From Acidobacteriota bacterium (GTDB lineage Bacteria; Acidobacteriota; JAAYUB01; JAMOQF01): a stretch of 9,373 nucleotides of DNA. The notes beneath the pieces are model-generated. The model was not told the origin of the DNA. It made no database searches and worked only from the letters and a program-made list of their open reading frames with translations. A program made the position numbers and the translations under genes. Positions 1-6,122 of the stretch are shown here, piece by piece. Each line of letters begins with the position of its first letter. Position 1 is the stretch's first letter. Location of the stretch: assembly GCA_027040585.1 (NCBI GenBank), contig JALULU010000200.1, forward strand, positions 1 to 9,373, written 5' to 3'.

Positions 1-1
1 T

Positions 2-547
2 GCTCCTCTGATAATGGAATTGCCTCCCTATAGGCTTCCAAATATGAAGGGTGTTTTTTTGATAAGTTATAAAAGGAGTGCCCTCTTTGTTAAAAAAGCT
101 GGTACGGTGATTTTATCAGGAGTTATTCTAATCTGGATTCTTGCATCACTACCACCAGGGGTTGAATATGGTTCAAAGGGCAGTATCATCGGAATAATGG
201 GTAGTAAACTTGCTCCACTTTTTAAATGGGCTGGATTTCCACACTGGCAAATTGCTGTGGCCCTAATATTTGGGATAATTGCAAAGGAACTTGTGGTTGG
301 TATTCTTGGAACTCTTCTTACTAAAGGAAGTGCAGTTTCACTCCCTGTGGCATTGCATTCATTTTTTACGCCTCTCTCTGCATATGCATTTTTACTTACT
401 GTATTACTTTATGTTCCCTGTATTGCGACAATTGCTGTTATAAAAAAGGAAATTGGACTTAAATGGGCACTTTTTACAGTTGCTTATATGATGATTTTGG
501 GGCTAACAATTTCCACGATAGTATATCAAGTGGGAAGACTGTTTTAG
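2..547 (+). CDS. feoB: Ferrous iron transport protein B, C-terminal part (5' end cut by window edge)
   Basis: This is the end of the FeoB inner-membrane Fe2+ transporter; the GTPase domain and first half of the permease lie upstream of the window. The frame is open from base 2, so the ATG at 14 is internal: the in-frame reading APLIMELPPYRLPN is the conserved FeoB 'MELPPYR' segment that precedes the second gate region. Further support comes from a KKAGTVI segment entering a membrane helix (about 95-155), an IIAKELVVGILGTL helix (about 275-320), and the C-terminal gate-type motif YVPCIATIAVIKKE, with its conserved cysteine codon at 419-421. A last hydrophobic helix runs to the C-terminus. About 181 residues are visible, with at least four hydrophobic segments. 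The TAG stop at 545-547 directly abuts the ttcA start, implying co-transcription and probably translational coupling. Identity is seen from family motifs; whether the missing part is intact cannot be judged. Confidence 0.95.
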   Translation, partial: APLIMELPPYRLPNMKGVFLISYKRSALFVKKAGTVILSGVILIWILASLPPGVEYGSKGSIIGIMGSKLAPLFKWAGFPHWQIAVALIFGIIAKELVVGILGTLLTKGSAVSLPVALHSFFTPLSAYAFLLTVLLYVPCIATIAVIKKEIGLKWALFTVAYMMILGLTISTIVYQVGRLF

Positions 548-1291
548 ATGAATAAGTACTCATCAAAAACTGAAAAGTCCATAATAAAGAAGATAGGAAC
601 TTGTATTGAGAGGTACAATATTTTTGAAGAGGGGGACAGAATTTTAGTTGCCATTTCAGGGGGAAAGGATTCCTTTGTTATGCTTAAGATGATGGAAAAA
701 TTGAGGAAAAGGGCTCCGGTAGATTATAAACTTTTTCCTGCAATGGTTGTTGGGGATTTTGAAGGGTTTAATTTATCTCCAATTTTTGAATATGTTAAAA
801 GTTTAGGATATTATTTAACTACATATCATATGCCAATTTCAAAAATTTTGAGTGAAAAGGGTAAAAGACTTAGAACAATTTGTTCCTTTTGCTCAAGACT
901 AAGAAGGGGAGCACTTTATAAAATTGCAATAAGTTTAAATTGCAATAAAATAGCCCTTGGACACCATGGGGATGACATTATTGAGACTTTTTTTTTAAAT
1001 ATGATTTACAATGCTACTCTCAGAGGTATGTCACCTAATTATCTTGCAGAGAATGAAAAGGTTAGAGTGATAAGACCTCTTGCTCTTGTGTTTGAGTATG
1101 AAATTGAAAAATATGTTATAGAGCAAAATATTCCATCTTTTCCTTTTGGTTGCCCAATGGAGGAGGTTAAAAAGAGAAAAAGGTCAGAGGTAAAAATTTT
1201 AATTTCAAAACTTCAAAAAGAGTTTCCAAATTTTAAAGAAAATGTTTTAAAATCGCTTTCAAACGTGAGAGAGGAGACTTTTTTAACTTGA
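548..1291 (+). CDS. ttcA: TtcA-family tRNA 2-thiocytidine synthetase-like PP-loop ATPase
   Basis: This 247-residue cytoplasmic enzyme belongs to the TtcA group of PP-loop ATPases, which adenylate a tRNA base (C32 in E. coli) and replace its oxygen with sulfur using a [4Fe-4S] cluster. Visible motifs are the PP-loop SGGKDS at residues 37-42, the GDF segment at 69-71, the family signature CSFCSRLRRG with C112 and C115, GHHGDD at 138-143, the RGMSP segment at 159-163, and a third cysteine C202 in FPFGCPMEE. C112, C115 and C202 fit the three-cysteine cluster-binding pattern of TtcA. It lacks the extra zinc fingers of TtuA and the lysidine-synthetase C-terminal domains of TilS. It is shorter than E. 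coli TtcA (about 311 residues), mainly at the C-terminus. The ATG at 548 follows the feoB stop with no gap; a purine-rich GGGAAG at 532-537 is the likely ribosome site. Family membership is secure; the exact tRNA target is inferred. Confidence 0.87.
   Translation: MNKYSSKTEKSIIKKIGTCIERYNIFEEGDRILVAISGGKDSFVMLKMMEKLRKRAPVDYKLFPAMVVGDFEGFNLSPIFEYVKSLGYYLTTYHMPISKILSEKGKRLRTICSFCSRLRRGALYKIAISLNCNKIALGHHGDDIIETFFLNMIYNATLRGMSPNYLAENEKVRVIRPLALVFEYEIEKYVIEQNIPSFPFGCPMEEVKKRKRSEVKILISKLQKEFPNFKENVLKSLSNVREETFLT
1271..1276 (+). promoter_or_regulatory. Ribosome binding site supporting the TTG start of the PHP gene
   Basis: GAGGAG lies inside the end of ttcA, 11 bases before TTG at 1288-1290. The TTG overlaps the ttcA stop TGA (1289-1291). 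No ATG follows before the hydrophobic N-terminal segment, so TTG is the best start. Confidence 0.65.
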
Positions 1292-2919
1292 AAAAATTTC
1301 TTTTCTTTTTGTTAATTCTGCTTTCTATTTTATTTTTTTATCCTTTGTTACAATTTAAGAGAGTAGAGAACAGAAATAAATTGCCTTATAACTATAAAAA
1401 AGGTGTATATCACGTCCACTCTCTCTATTCACATGATAGTACGGGAAGAATTGAAGAAATTATAAGTGCCGCTAAAAAAAATAATTTAGATTTTGTAATA
1501 TTAACAGATCATGGAAGACCGAATTTAAAATCATCCTATATTTTAAAAAAATATGGCAGGGTACTTTTAATTGGTGCGTCAGAATTTTCTCTTGACTGTG
1601 GGCATATGACAGCAATTGGCTTTAAAAGGCATAACTATAAATTTGCGCCAGAACCACAATCCGCTATAGATGAGGTAAATGAAGATGGTGGTATTACATT
1701 TATTGCACATCCCTACGATACTAAAATACCGTGGAAAAATTGGCATGTAAAAGGTTTTACAGGAATTGAACTTATAAATACTCACAGTTGTTTAATGAAC
1801 TGTTCTTTTTTAAATACTTTTTTTTCTTTTCTTTATTATCAAATAAATCCAATTTTTTCTCTGGTTTTTATGGGTAAAAGTTTTAGTCGTAAAAATTTTT
1901 TAAAATGGGATAACATAAACAAAAAAGAAAAATGTTTTGGGATTTTAGGTCTTGATGCCCATGGAAGATTTAATATTTTAAAATTTCACCTCGATTTTCC
2001 CAAATATAAAGATATGTTTGGTTTATTTAACGTATATGTAAAGATAAAAGGAATATATAAAAACGTTGAAGATGAAAGAGAAGAAATTTTAATGGCACTT
2101 AAAAGGGGCAATTTTTTTAGTGTGGTTGAAGGACTTGGAAGTGCAAATGGATTTGATACCTATTTAATAACTAAAAGTGGAAAAATTGTTGAAATGGGTG
2201 AAAGCGTCAAAGAAAGTAGTGGTCAGATTTTTTTTAATCTTCCATTTAATTTTAAAACAAATATCAAAGTTTATAGAAATGGAGAAATTTTCAAAGAAAT
2301 TACTGGAAAAAATGGAAAATTAAGATTAACTGTCAATGAAGATGGGGTTTATAGAAGTGAAATTTATATTGAAGGGGAAAAGATCCCCTGGATAACTACA
2401 AATCCTTTTTATTTGAGTGTAAAGTATAAAGATAGGTTAAAGGATTCTCATGTAAAATTATTGGAGCCATTTAAATTTAATGAAGATTTTTTTAAAGTTA
2501 GAAAAGATGGAAATTCAGCAAATTCCTTAAATGTGGATAAAAGAAATAAAATTTATATTATGAGCTATTCTTTAAATAGCAAAGGAAAGGATGCTATTTT
2601 TGGCGCTGCGATTTATCACAAAATAGAAAAAGATTTTTCTAAATTTTGCGGAATTTCCTTTGAAACAAAATCAGATGAGAGGATGAGATATTTTTTTGTC
2701 ATAAGATATAAAAATAAATGTTTTAGAAGGAGTTTTCTTTCAAAAAAAGGTTGGACAAAGGTTAATATAGATTTTTCCTCATTGGTTGAGTGCGGTGGGA
2801 ATTTGAATAATAAGGTAAATTTAAAAAGGTCAGATGTGTTCCTTTTTTGTATAAATAATTACATTGCTTATGAGGGAACATCAAACAAACTATATTTAAG
2901 AAATTTCTCCCTATATTAA
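1288..2919 (+). CDS. Membrane-anchored PHP-domain metallohydrolase (CehA/McbA-like) with C-terminal beta-sandwich region
   Basis: This is a 543-residue protein. Residues 4-21 are almost wholly hydrophobic behind two lysines, which indicates a signal peptide or, lacking an obvious cleavage site, an N-terminal membrane anchor with the rest outside the cytoplasm. Residues about 39-230 form a PHP domain, a trinuclear-metal hydrolase fold: H42-x-H44 and H49-D50 in YHVHSLYSHDSTG, TDHG at 73-76, E99 and H106, IAHPYD with H141, and LDAHGR with D223 and H225. Those are the expected metal ligands, so it should be active, but PHP enzymes cleave phosphoesters or other bonds and the substrate cannot be read from sequence. 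About 265-365 looks like an extra beta-rich segment, and about 390-543 resembles a carbohydrate-binding jelly roll, ending in KLYLRNFSLY. It starts with TTG, overlapping the ttcA stop, and is the last gene of the operon. The PHP assignment is firm; the C-terminal fold is an inference. Confidence 0.86.
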   Translation: MKKFLFFLLILLSILFFYPLLQFKRVENRNKLPYNYKKGVYHVHSLYSHDSTGRIEEIISAAKKNNLDFVILTDHGRPNLKSSYILKKYGRVLLIGASEFSLDCGHMTAIGFKRHNYKFAPEPQSAIDEVNEDGGITFIAHPYDTKIPWKNWHVKGFTGIELINTHSCLMNCSFLNTFFSFLYYQINPIFSLVFMGKSFSRKNFLKWDNINKKEKCFGILGLDAHGRFNILKFHLDFPKYKDMFGLFNVYVKIKGIYKNVEDEREEILMALKRGNFFSVVEGLGSANGFDTYLITKSGKIVEMGESVKESSGQIFFNLPFNFKTNIKVYRNGEIFKEITGKNGKLRLTVNEDGVYRSEIYIEGEKIPWITTNPFYLSVKYKDRLKDSHVKLLEPFKFNEDFFKVRKDGNSANSLNVDKRNKIYIMSYSLNSKGKDAIFGAAIYHKIEKDFSKFCGISFETKSDERMRYFFVIRYKNKCFRRSFLSKKGWTKVNIDFSSLVECGGNLNNKVNLKRSDVFLFCINNYIAYEGTSNKLYLRNFSLY

Positions 2920-2985
2920 AATATTTGAAACTTTAGTATTAAATTTCACATCTAAATTAAAGGAAGAAACGGTATTTGAAAAAAT

Positions 2986-3338
2986 GGGGGCGAACATGGA
3001 CTCGACGGGAGCAGTTGAGGCTAAGGATGCATGTCAGGTTCCTGAACCTGTAAAAATTCAGGAAATTAAAATAATTGCAAACAACAATTTAGCACTGGCT
3101 GCTTAATTTAAAGCAGTCCGGTCTTAAAATTCCTTGCCTGGGGAGTTTTAAAGACCGTCACATTACAGGCTTTGCCCTTTAAGATTTCCCCATCTTATAG
3201 GGCGAGAATTTAGGGGATAGCCATTGGTGAGTTTGCCTGTTTATATCACCTATGGCGAAACTTGAAAACAGGCTAAACATGTAGAATCCTTTGACCGAAG
3301 GCTCTCGGACGGGGGTTCGATTCCCCCCGCCTCCACCA
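2986..3338 (+). ncRNA. ssrA: Transfer-messenger RNA (tmRNA), one-piece form
   Basis: This 353-nt RNA rescues stalled ribosomes by acting as an alanyl-tRNA and then as a short mRNA for a degradation tag. The 5' GGGGGCG (2986-2992) pairs with CGCCTCC (3328-3334), including one G-U pair, to give a 7-bp acceptor stem; A3335 is the discriminator and CCA (3336-3338) is encoded. The D-loop region carries the hallmark GGACTCGACGGG. The T arm is GGGGG-TTCGATT-CCCCC just before the acceptor strand. AAGGAT (3023-3028) pairs with ATCCTT (3286-3291) in helix 2. Pseudoknot 1 is visible as CAGGTT/AACCTG (3035-3040/3045-3050), with loop CCTG (3041-3044) pairing to CAGG (3059-3062). A later pseudoknot stem is GCCTGTTT/AAACAGGC (3235-3242/3266-3273). 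It lies between the PHP gene and glyA. No permuted two-piece structure is seen, and there is no clear hairpin terminator after it. Confidence 0.97.
3077..3106 (+). other. ssrA: tmRNA tag-peptide reading frame
   Basis: The resume codon GCA is followed by codons giving ANNNLALAA and then TAA. The ending ALAA is the usual degradation signal read by ClpXP-type proteases. The stop lies in a hairpin formed by GGCTGCTT (3096-3103) with AAGCAGTCC downstream, as in helix 5 of other tmRNAs. The encoded tag is nine residues, one fewer than in E. coli (ANDENYALAA), and has no charged residue. Confidence 0.88.
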
Positions 3339-3371
3339 ATATTAATTTAGCCTTCCTTTTTAACTTTTCTT

Positions 3372-3400
3372 TTATATTCCTTAACTTTTTCATATATAAT
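3372..3400 (+). promoter_or_regulatory. Putative sigma-70-type promoter for glyA
   Basis: A perfect TATAAT lies at 3395-3400, preceded 17 bases earlier by a poor -35 (TTATAT, 3372-3377). Transcription would start near 3407 and leave a leader of about 26 bases before the glyA ATG. The -10 match is strong, but such boxes arise easily in AT-rich DNA. Confidence 0.42.
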
Positions 3401-3423
3401 AGATTTTAAAAATTTTGTTGTCT

Positions 3424-3428
3424 GGAGG
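3424..3428 (+). promoter_or_regulatory. Ribosome binding site that fixes the glyA start
   Basis: GGAGG is four bases before ATG at 3433. An in-frame TTG at 3415 lies upstream of this site and would translate through it, so the ATG is preferred. The permease gene at 6123 has the same arrangement and spacing. Confidence 0.8.
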
Positions 3429-3432
3429 AACT

Positions 3433-4899
3433 ATGGATTTAAAGGATAGATTATTTGAACTTGGCAAAAAAGTAGAGAGGAATAATTTGTGGAGACAGAG
3501 GGAGTGTGTGAATTTAATTCCATCAGAAAACACTCCATCACTTCTTGTAAAACTTTGTGAAATTTCTGACCCTTCTGGAAGGTATGCGGAGCATAAAAAG
3601 GCTTTGAAAAAAGAAAGGGAAGCGATGAAGGGAAGCAAAGCCCTTAAGGGTGACCAGATATACTACTATCAGGGAACAGATTTCATCTATGAAATTGAGG
3701 AAATGGTAAAAGAAGAGTTTGGTAAATATATTGGGGCAAGTGAAGTTGAACCGAGAACCATAAGTGGACAGATGGCAAATGAAGTTGTTTTTAAGGCAAT
3801 TGTTAAATTTCTAAAAAAAGGTGTGGAAGGAGTTCCTGCTTCAGGTGAGTGTGGAAGGATAAATACTGTTATGAATAACAATTTAAATTATGGAGGGCAT
3901 TTAAGTGCTCAGCCATTTGGGGCTCTTTTTAATATGGTTGATGGAGATGTTGTAAATTTTCCAATAAGTGAGGACAATCCATATAAGATAGATGTGGAAA
4001 AAATGATTGAACTTGTGGATGAACATAAACCTGCTTTAATTGTTTTTGGGAAAAGTATGTTTATCCACAGAGAACCCATAAGGGAATTGAGAGAATTTGT
4101 GGAAAACACACAAAATTACAGGCCGGTGATTATGTATGATGCTGCCCATGTAATGGGTATCCTTGGAAGTTATTTCCAAGATCCACTTAAGGAAGGTGTT
4201 GATGTTGTTACAGGAAGTACACACAAGACCTTTTTTGGACCTCAGAGGGGAATTATTGCAAGTAATATGTCAAAGGGAACAGATTTGAGAAAACTCTGGC
4301 TTGAGATAAACACAAGGGCTTTTCCAGGGTCAACGAGCAATCACCATCTTGGAACTTTGCTTGCTTTACTTGTTGCTACAATTGAGATGAACCATTTTAA
4401 AGATGAATATCAAAGGGCAGTTACACAAAATGCAAAGAGTTTTGCAAAATATTTAAAGGATAGGGGAATAGATATTGAAGGTGATCCTGAACTTGGATAC
4501 ACTGAGACACATCAGGTAATTATGAGGGTTTCTCGTTTTGGTGATGGGAAGGATATTGCCGCAAAACTTGAAGAAAACAATATAATAACAAATTATCAGG
4601 CACTTCCCGATGATGAGACCTTTTACCATCCAAGTGGTATAAGAATGGGGGTACAGGAGATGACCCGTTTTGGAATGGAGGATAGGGATTTTGAAGAGCT
4701 TGCTGAGTATATTGCTGAGGTTGTGAAAGATGGGAAAAATGTAGGTGAAAAAGTTAAGGAGTTCAGGAAAAGATTTAAAGATATGAAATATACTCTTTCT
4801 TTAGAGGATTCTTCAGAACTTGCAGCAAAAATTTTTGAGTCGGTTTTTCAGGATTTATCCTATATGGATTTAATATTAGAAAATTTAACAAATAGGTAG
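3433..4899 (+). CDS. glyA: Divergent serine hydroxymethyltransferase-like PLP enzyme
   Basis: SHMT interconverts serine and glycine, loading a C1 unit onto tetrahydrofolate in the cytoplasm. This 488-residue protein keeps the fold-type I core: NLIPSEN at 27-33, Y51 and E53 of the YAE motif, SGQMANE near residue 115, YGGH with H156 stacking on PLP, D236 and H239 in YDAAHVMG, the Schiff-base lysine K265 in GSTHKTFFGPQRG, and R404 in SGIRMGVQEMTRFGM for the substrate carboxylate. It is about 70 residues longer than the usual bacterial GlyA (around 415-420). Roughly 17 extra residues, rich in Lys and Glu, separate Y51 from the YYYQG segment that replaces the canonical YYGG, and the usual HKTLRGPRGG reads HKTFFGPQRG. 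The rest of the extra length is near the C-terminus. It is probably a divergent SHMT subfamily; a threonine-aldolase-like or methylserine-type activity cannot be excluded. It stands alone with its own likely promoter. Confidence 0.84.
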   Translation: MDLKDRLFELGKKVERNNLWRQRECVNLIPSENTPSLLVKLCEISDPSGRYAEHKKALKKEREAMKGSKALKGDQIYYYQGTDFIYEIEEMVKEEFGKYIGASEVEPRTISGQMANEVVFKAIVKFLKKGVEGVPASGECGRINTVMNNNLNYGGHLSAQPFGALFNMVDGDVVNFPISEDNPYKIDVEKMIELVDEHKPALIVFGKSMFIHREPIRELREFVENTQNYRPVIMYDAAHVMGILGSYFQDPLKEGVDVVTGSTHKTFFGPQRGIIASNMSKGTDLRKLWLEINTRAFPGSTSNHHLGTLLALLVATIEMNHFKDEYQRAVTQNAKSFAKYLKDRGIDIEGDPELGYTETHQVIMRVSRFGDGKDIAAKLEENNIITNYQALPDDETFYHPSGIRMGVQEMTRFGMEDRDFEELAEYIAEVVKDGKNVGEKVKEFRKRFKDMKYTLSLEDSSELAAKIFESVFQDLSYMDLILENLTNR

Positions 4900-4906
4900 T
4901 TTTTTA

Positions 4907-4960
4907 TTGGGGTCAGACCTCGATAATTTTTAACCAACTTTGATTAAGGTCTGTCCCCAA
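4907..4960. repeat. Imperfect inverted repeat of a GGGGTCAGACC-type element
   Basis: The left arm TTGGGGTCAGACCT (4907-4920) pairs with the right arm AGGTCTGTCCCCAA (4947-4960) over 14 positions with one mismatch, around a 26-base AT-rich loop. It starts seven bases after the glyA stop. Neither strand has a T-run after the stem, so it is not a standard intrinsic terminator, although it could protect or end transcripts. The pattern resembles intergenic repeats that accompany REP-associated Y1 transposases; this comparison is from memory. Confidence 0.8.
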
Positions 4961-4998
4961 ATTTCCACATGTCCCGGAATTTCCACAAAAAATTTCCA
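4960..4998. repeat. Three copies of AATTTCCA
   Basis: AATTTCCA occurs at 4960-4967, 4978-4985 and 4991-4998; the first two extend to AATTTCCACA. They directly follow the right arm of the inverted repeat, with CATGTCCCGG between the first two, and may be part of the same element. Confidence 0.5.
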
Positions 4999-5046
4999 AT
5001 AAATTTTCTGCTTAAATTTGTTTACTTGCCCTCTTCTCAACTATTG

Positions 5047-5061
5047 TTGGGGTCAGACCTC
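5047..5061. repeat. Second copy of TTGGGGTCAGACCTC
   Basis: These 15 bases match 4907-4921 exactly, in the same orientation and 140 bases downstream. GACCTGTAC follows at about 5070 but does not form a clean opposite arm, so this copy looks degraded or solitary. The pair lies in the gap between the convergent glyA and lpxC genes. Confidence 0.8.
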
Positions 5062-5099
5062 TATGAATTGACCTGTACGATTTTTATGGGATAAAGTGA

Positions 5100-5120
5100 A
5101 AATTTTTTTGGGAAAAATTT
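5100..5120 (-). terminator. Possible weak AT-only hairpin after lpxC
   Basis: AAATTTTT (5100-5107) and AAAAATTT (5113-5120) can form an eight-pair hairpin with a five-base loop, starting three bases beyond the lpxC stop. It has no G-C pairs in the stem and no separate T-run, so its role as a terminator is doubtful. Confidence 0.22.
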
Positions 5121-5123
5121 CTT

Positions 5124-5978
5124 TTAAGGCTTTACGCCACTTAAGTTCTTTTTTATGGCTTTTTTTACAATTTCTTTTACAACCATTGTATGCATTTTAT
5201 GGCCAGATTTATACGCTATAAAATGTCCTTTTATCCTTTTTCCAAGAAGTGATATATCACCAATAAAATCAAGGACTTTGTGCTTTACAAAGTCATCTTT
5301 TCCCTTCAATTTTTCCCTATTTAAAATTGAGGTATCACTTAAAACTATTGCGTTTTCTAAATTTCCACCCCTGATTAATCCATTTTTTTTGAGAAACTCA
5401 ATATCTTTTAAAAATCCAAAGGTTTTACTGTGGGAAATTTCATTAAAATAGATATCGCTGTCTATTACAGATGTAAATTTTTGCTTTTTTATTTCAGGAT
5501 GTGGGAAATCTATTTCATAAGTGATTTTGAATTGGTTATATGGTAAAACCTTTACAAATTTATCATCTTCATGTACTTCGATGAGGTCAAAAATCTCTAT
5601 ATAATCTGCCTTTTTATTCTGTTTTTCTATTCCAACCTTCAGTATTTCTTCCACAAAGGGCCTACTGCTTCCATCTAAAATTGGCACCTCCATATTGTCG
5701 ATATCAATATAAAGATTGTCAATTTTTAGTGCATATAGAGCTGAAAGTAAGTGCTCAACAGTTGAAATGTAAACCCCTTTTTTCATTAAGGAGGTGGCGT
5801 AGAAAACTTTTTCAACATTTTCCCACTTTGCCTCAATTAAAAAGTTATTTAGATCCACTCTTCTGAAAATAATACCAGTGTCCACATTGGCTGGTATTAA
5901 TTCAAGGGTTACATTACAACCTGTATGAAGTCCAATTCCTTTAAATTTAACTTTATCTTTTAAAGTTCTTTGAAGCAT
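5124..5978 (-). CDS. lpxC: UDP-3-O-acyl-N-acetylglucosamine deacetylase
   Basis: LpxC is the zinc deacetylase that commits UDP-acyl-GlcNAc to lipid A synthesis in the cytoplasm, so the host should make lipopolysaccharide or a related lipid. The 284-residue protein has all the landmarks in order: GIGLHTG at 14-20, STVEHLLSAL with zinc ligand H76 and neighbouring catalytic E75, VPILDGSSRPFVE at 98-110, SKTFGFLKD at 184-192 with GLIRGGNLENAIV behind it, HKVLDFIGD with zinc ligands H233 and D237, and SGH with catalytic H260. Length is close to stand-alone LpxC (about 280-305), with no FabZ fusion. The ATG (5976-5978 on the complement) is set by the conserved N-terminus; the ribosome site is weak. 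The gene is solitary: it diverges from the purine permease and converges on glyA, away from the usual lpx or cell-division clusters. Confidence 0.96.
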   Translation of the reverse strand: MLQRTLKDKVKFKGIGLHTGCNVTLELIPANVDTGIIFRRVDLNNFLIEAKWENVEKVFYATSLMKKGVYISTVEHLLSALYALKIDNLYIDIDNMEVPILDGSSRPFVEEILKVGIEKQNKKADYIEIFDLIEVHEDDKFVKVLPYNQFKITYEIDFPHPEIKKQKFTSVIDSDIYFNEISHSKTFGFLKDIEFLKKNGLIRGGNLENAIVLSDTSILNREKLKGKDDFVKHKVLDFIGDISLLGKRIKGHFIAYKSGHKMHTMVVKEIVKKAIKKNLSGVKP

Positions 5979-6122
5979 AACACTTATTTAAGCAAACTAT
6001 ATGCCTTAATTTTTGGTAAAAATAACTCTATTTTATGTATTATTATAGAAAATTTTGGAAAAAAGTAGAAAAAAAGTGGAAAATTTGAGAAACTAAAAAA
6101 GAAAAAATTGAGAGGAGGATTT
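5979..6122. promoter_or_regulatory. Divergent promoter region for lpxC and the purine permease
   Basis: This gap lies between two divergently transcribed genes and must hold at least two promoters. On the minus strand a perfect TATAAT reads across 6047-6042, about 64 bases before the lpxC start; its -35 is poor. On the plus strand overlapping TATTAT boxes lie at 6038-6043 and 6041-6046, with TTGGTA at 6013-6018 as a weak -35. The two -10 boxes nearly coincide, so the promoters may compete. From about 6055 to 6118 the plus strand is mostly A and G, including a tandem AAAAAAGTAG/AAAAAAAGTGG. I saw no purine-riboswitch core. Confidence 0.4.
6112..6118 (+). promoter_or_regulatory. Ribosome binding site that fixes the permease start
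   Basis: GAGGAGG is four bases before ATG at 6123. The in-frame TTG at 6108 overlaps the upstream side of this site and is therefore unlikely to be the start. Confidence 0.82.

Noticed and set aside
2925..2958. Promoter for ssrA (TTGAAA with TAAATT)
   Set aside because: The spacing is 22 bases, too long for a normal promoter, and no better pair was found; ssrA may use a weak promoter or read-through that I cannot locate.
3415..3432. Upstream TTG start for glyA adding six residues
   Set aside because: Translation from it would run through the GGAGG site at 3424-3428, and the added residues (MLSGGT) match no family feature; ATG 3433 is better placed.
4907..4960. Intrinsic terminator for glyA
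   Set aside because: The stem is strong but neither strand has a T-run directly after it, and the sequence recurs 140 bases later, which suits a repeat element better.
6108..6122. Upstream TTG start for the permease
   Set aside because: It overlaps the upstream side of the GAGGAGG ribosome site; the ATG at 6123 begins where family members usually start.
5979..6122. Purine riboswitch before the purine permease
   Set aside because: The gap lacks the two conserved kissing-loop arms and the pyrimidine core; it is mostly a low-complexity A/G tract.
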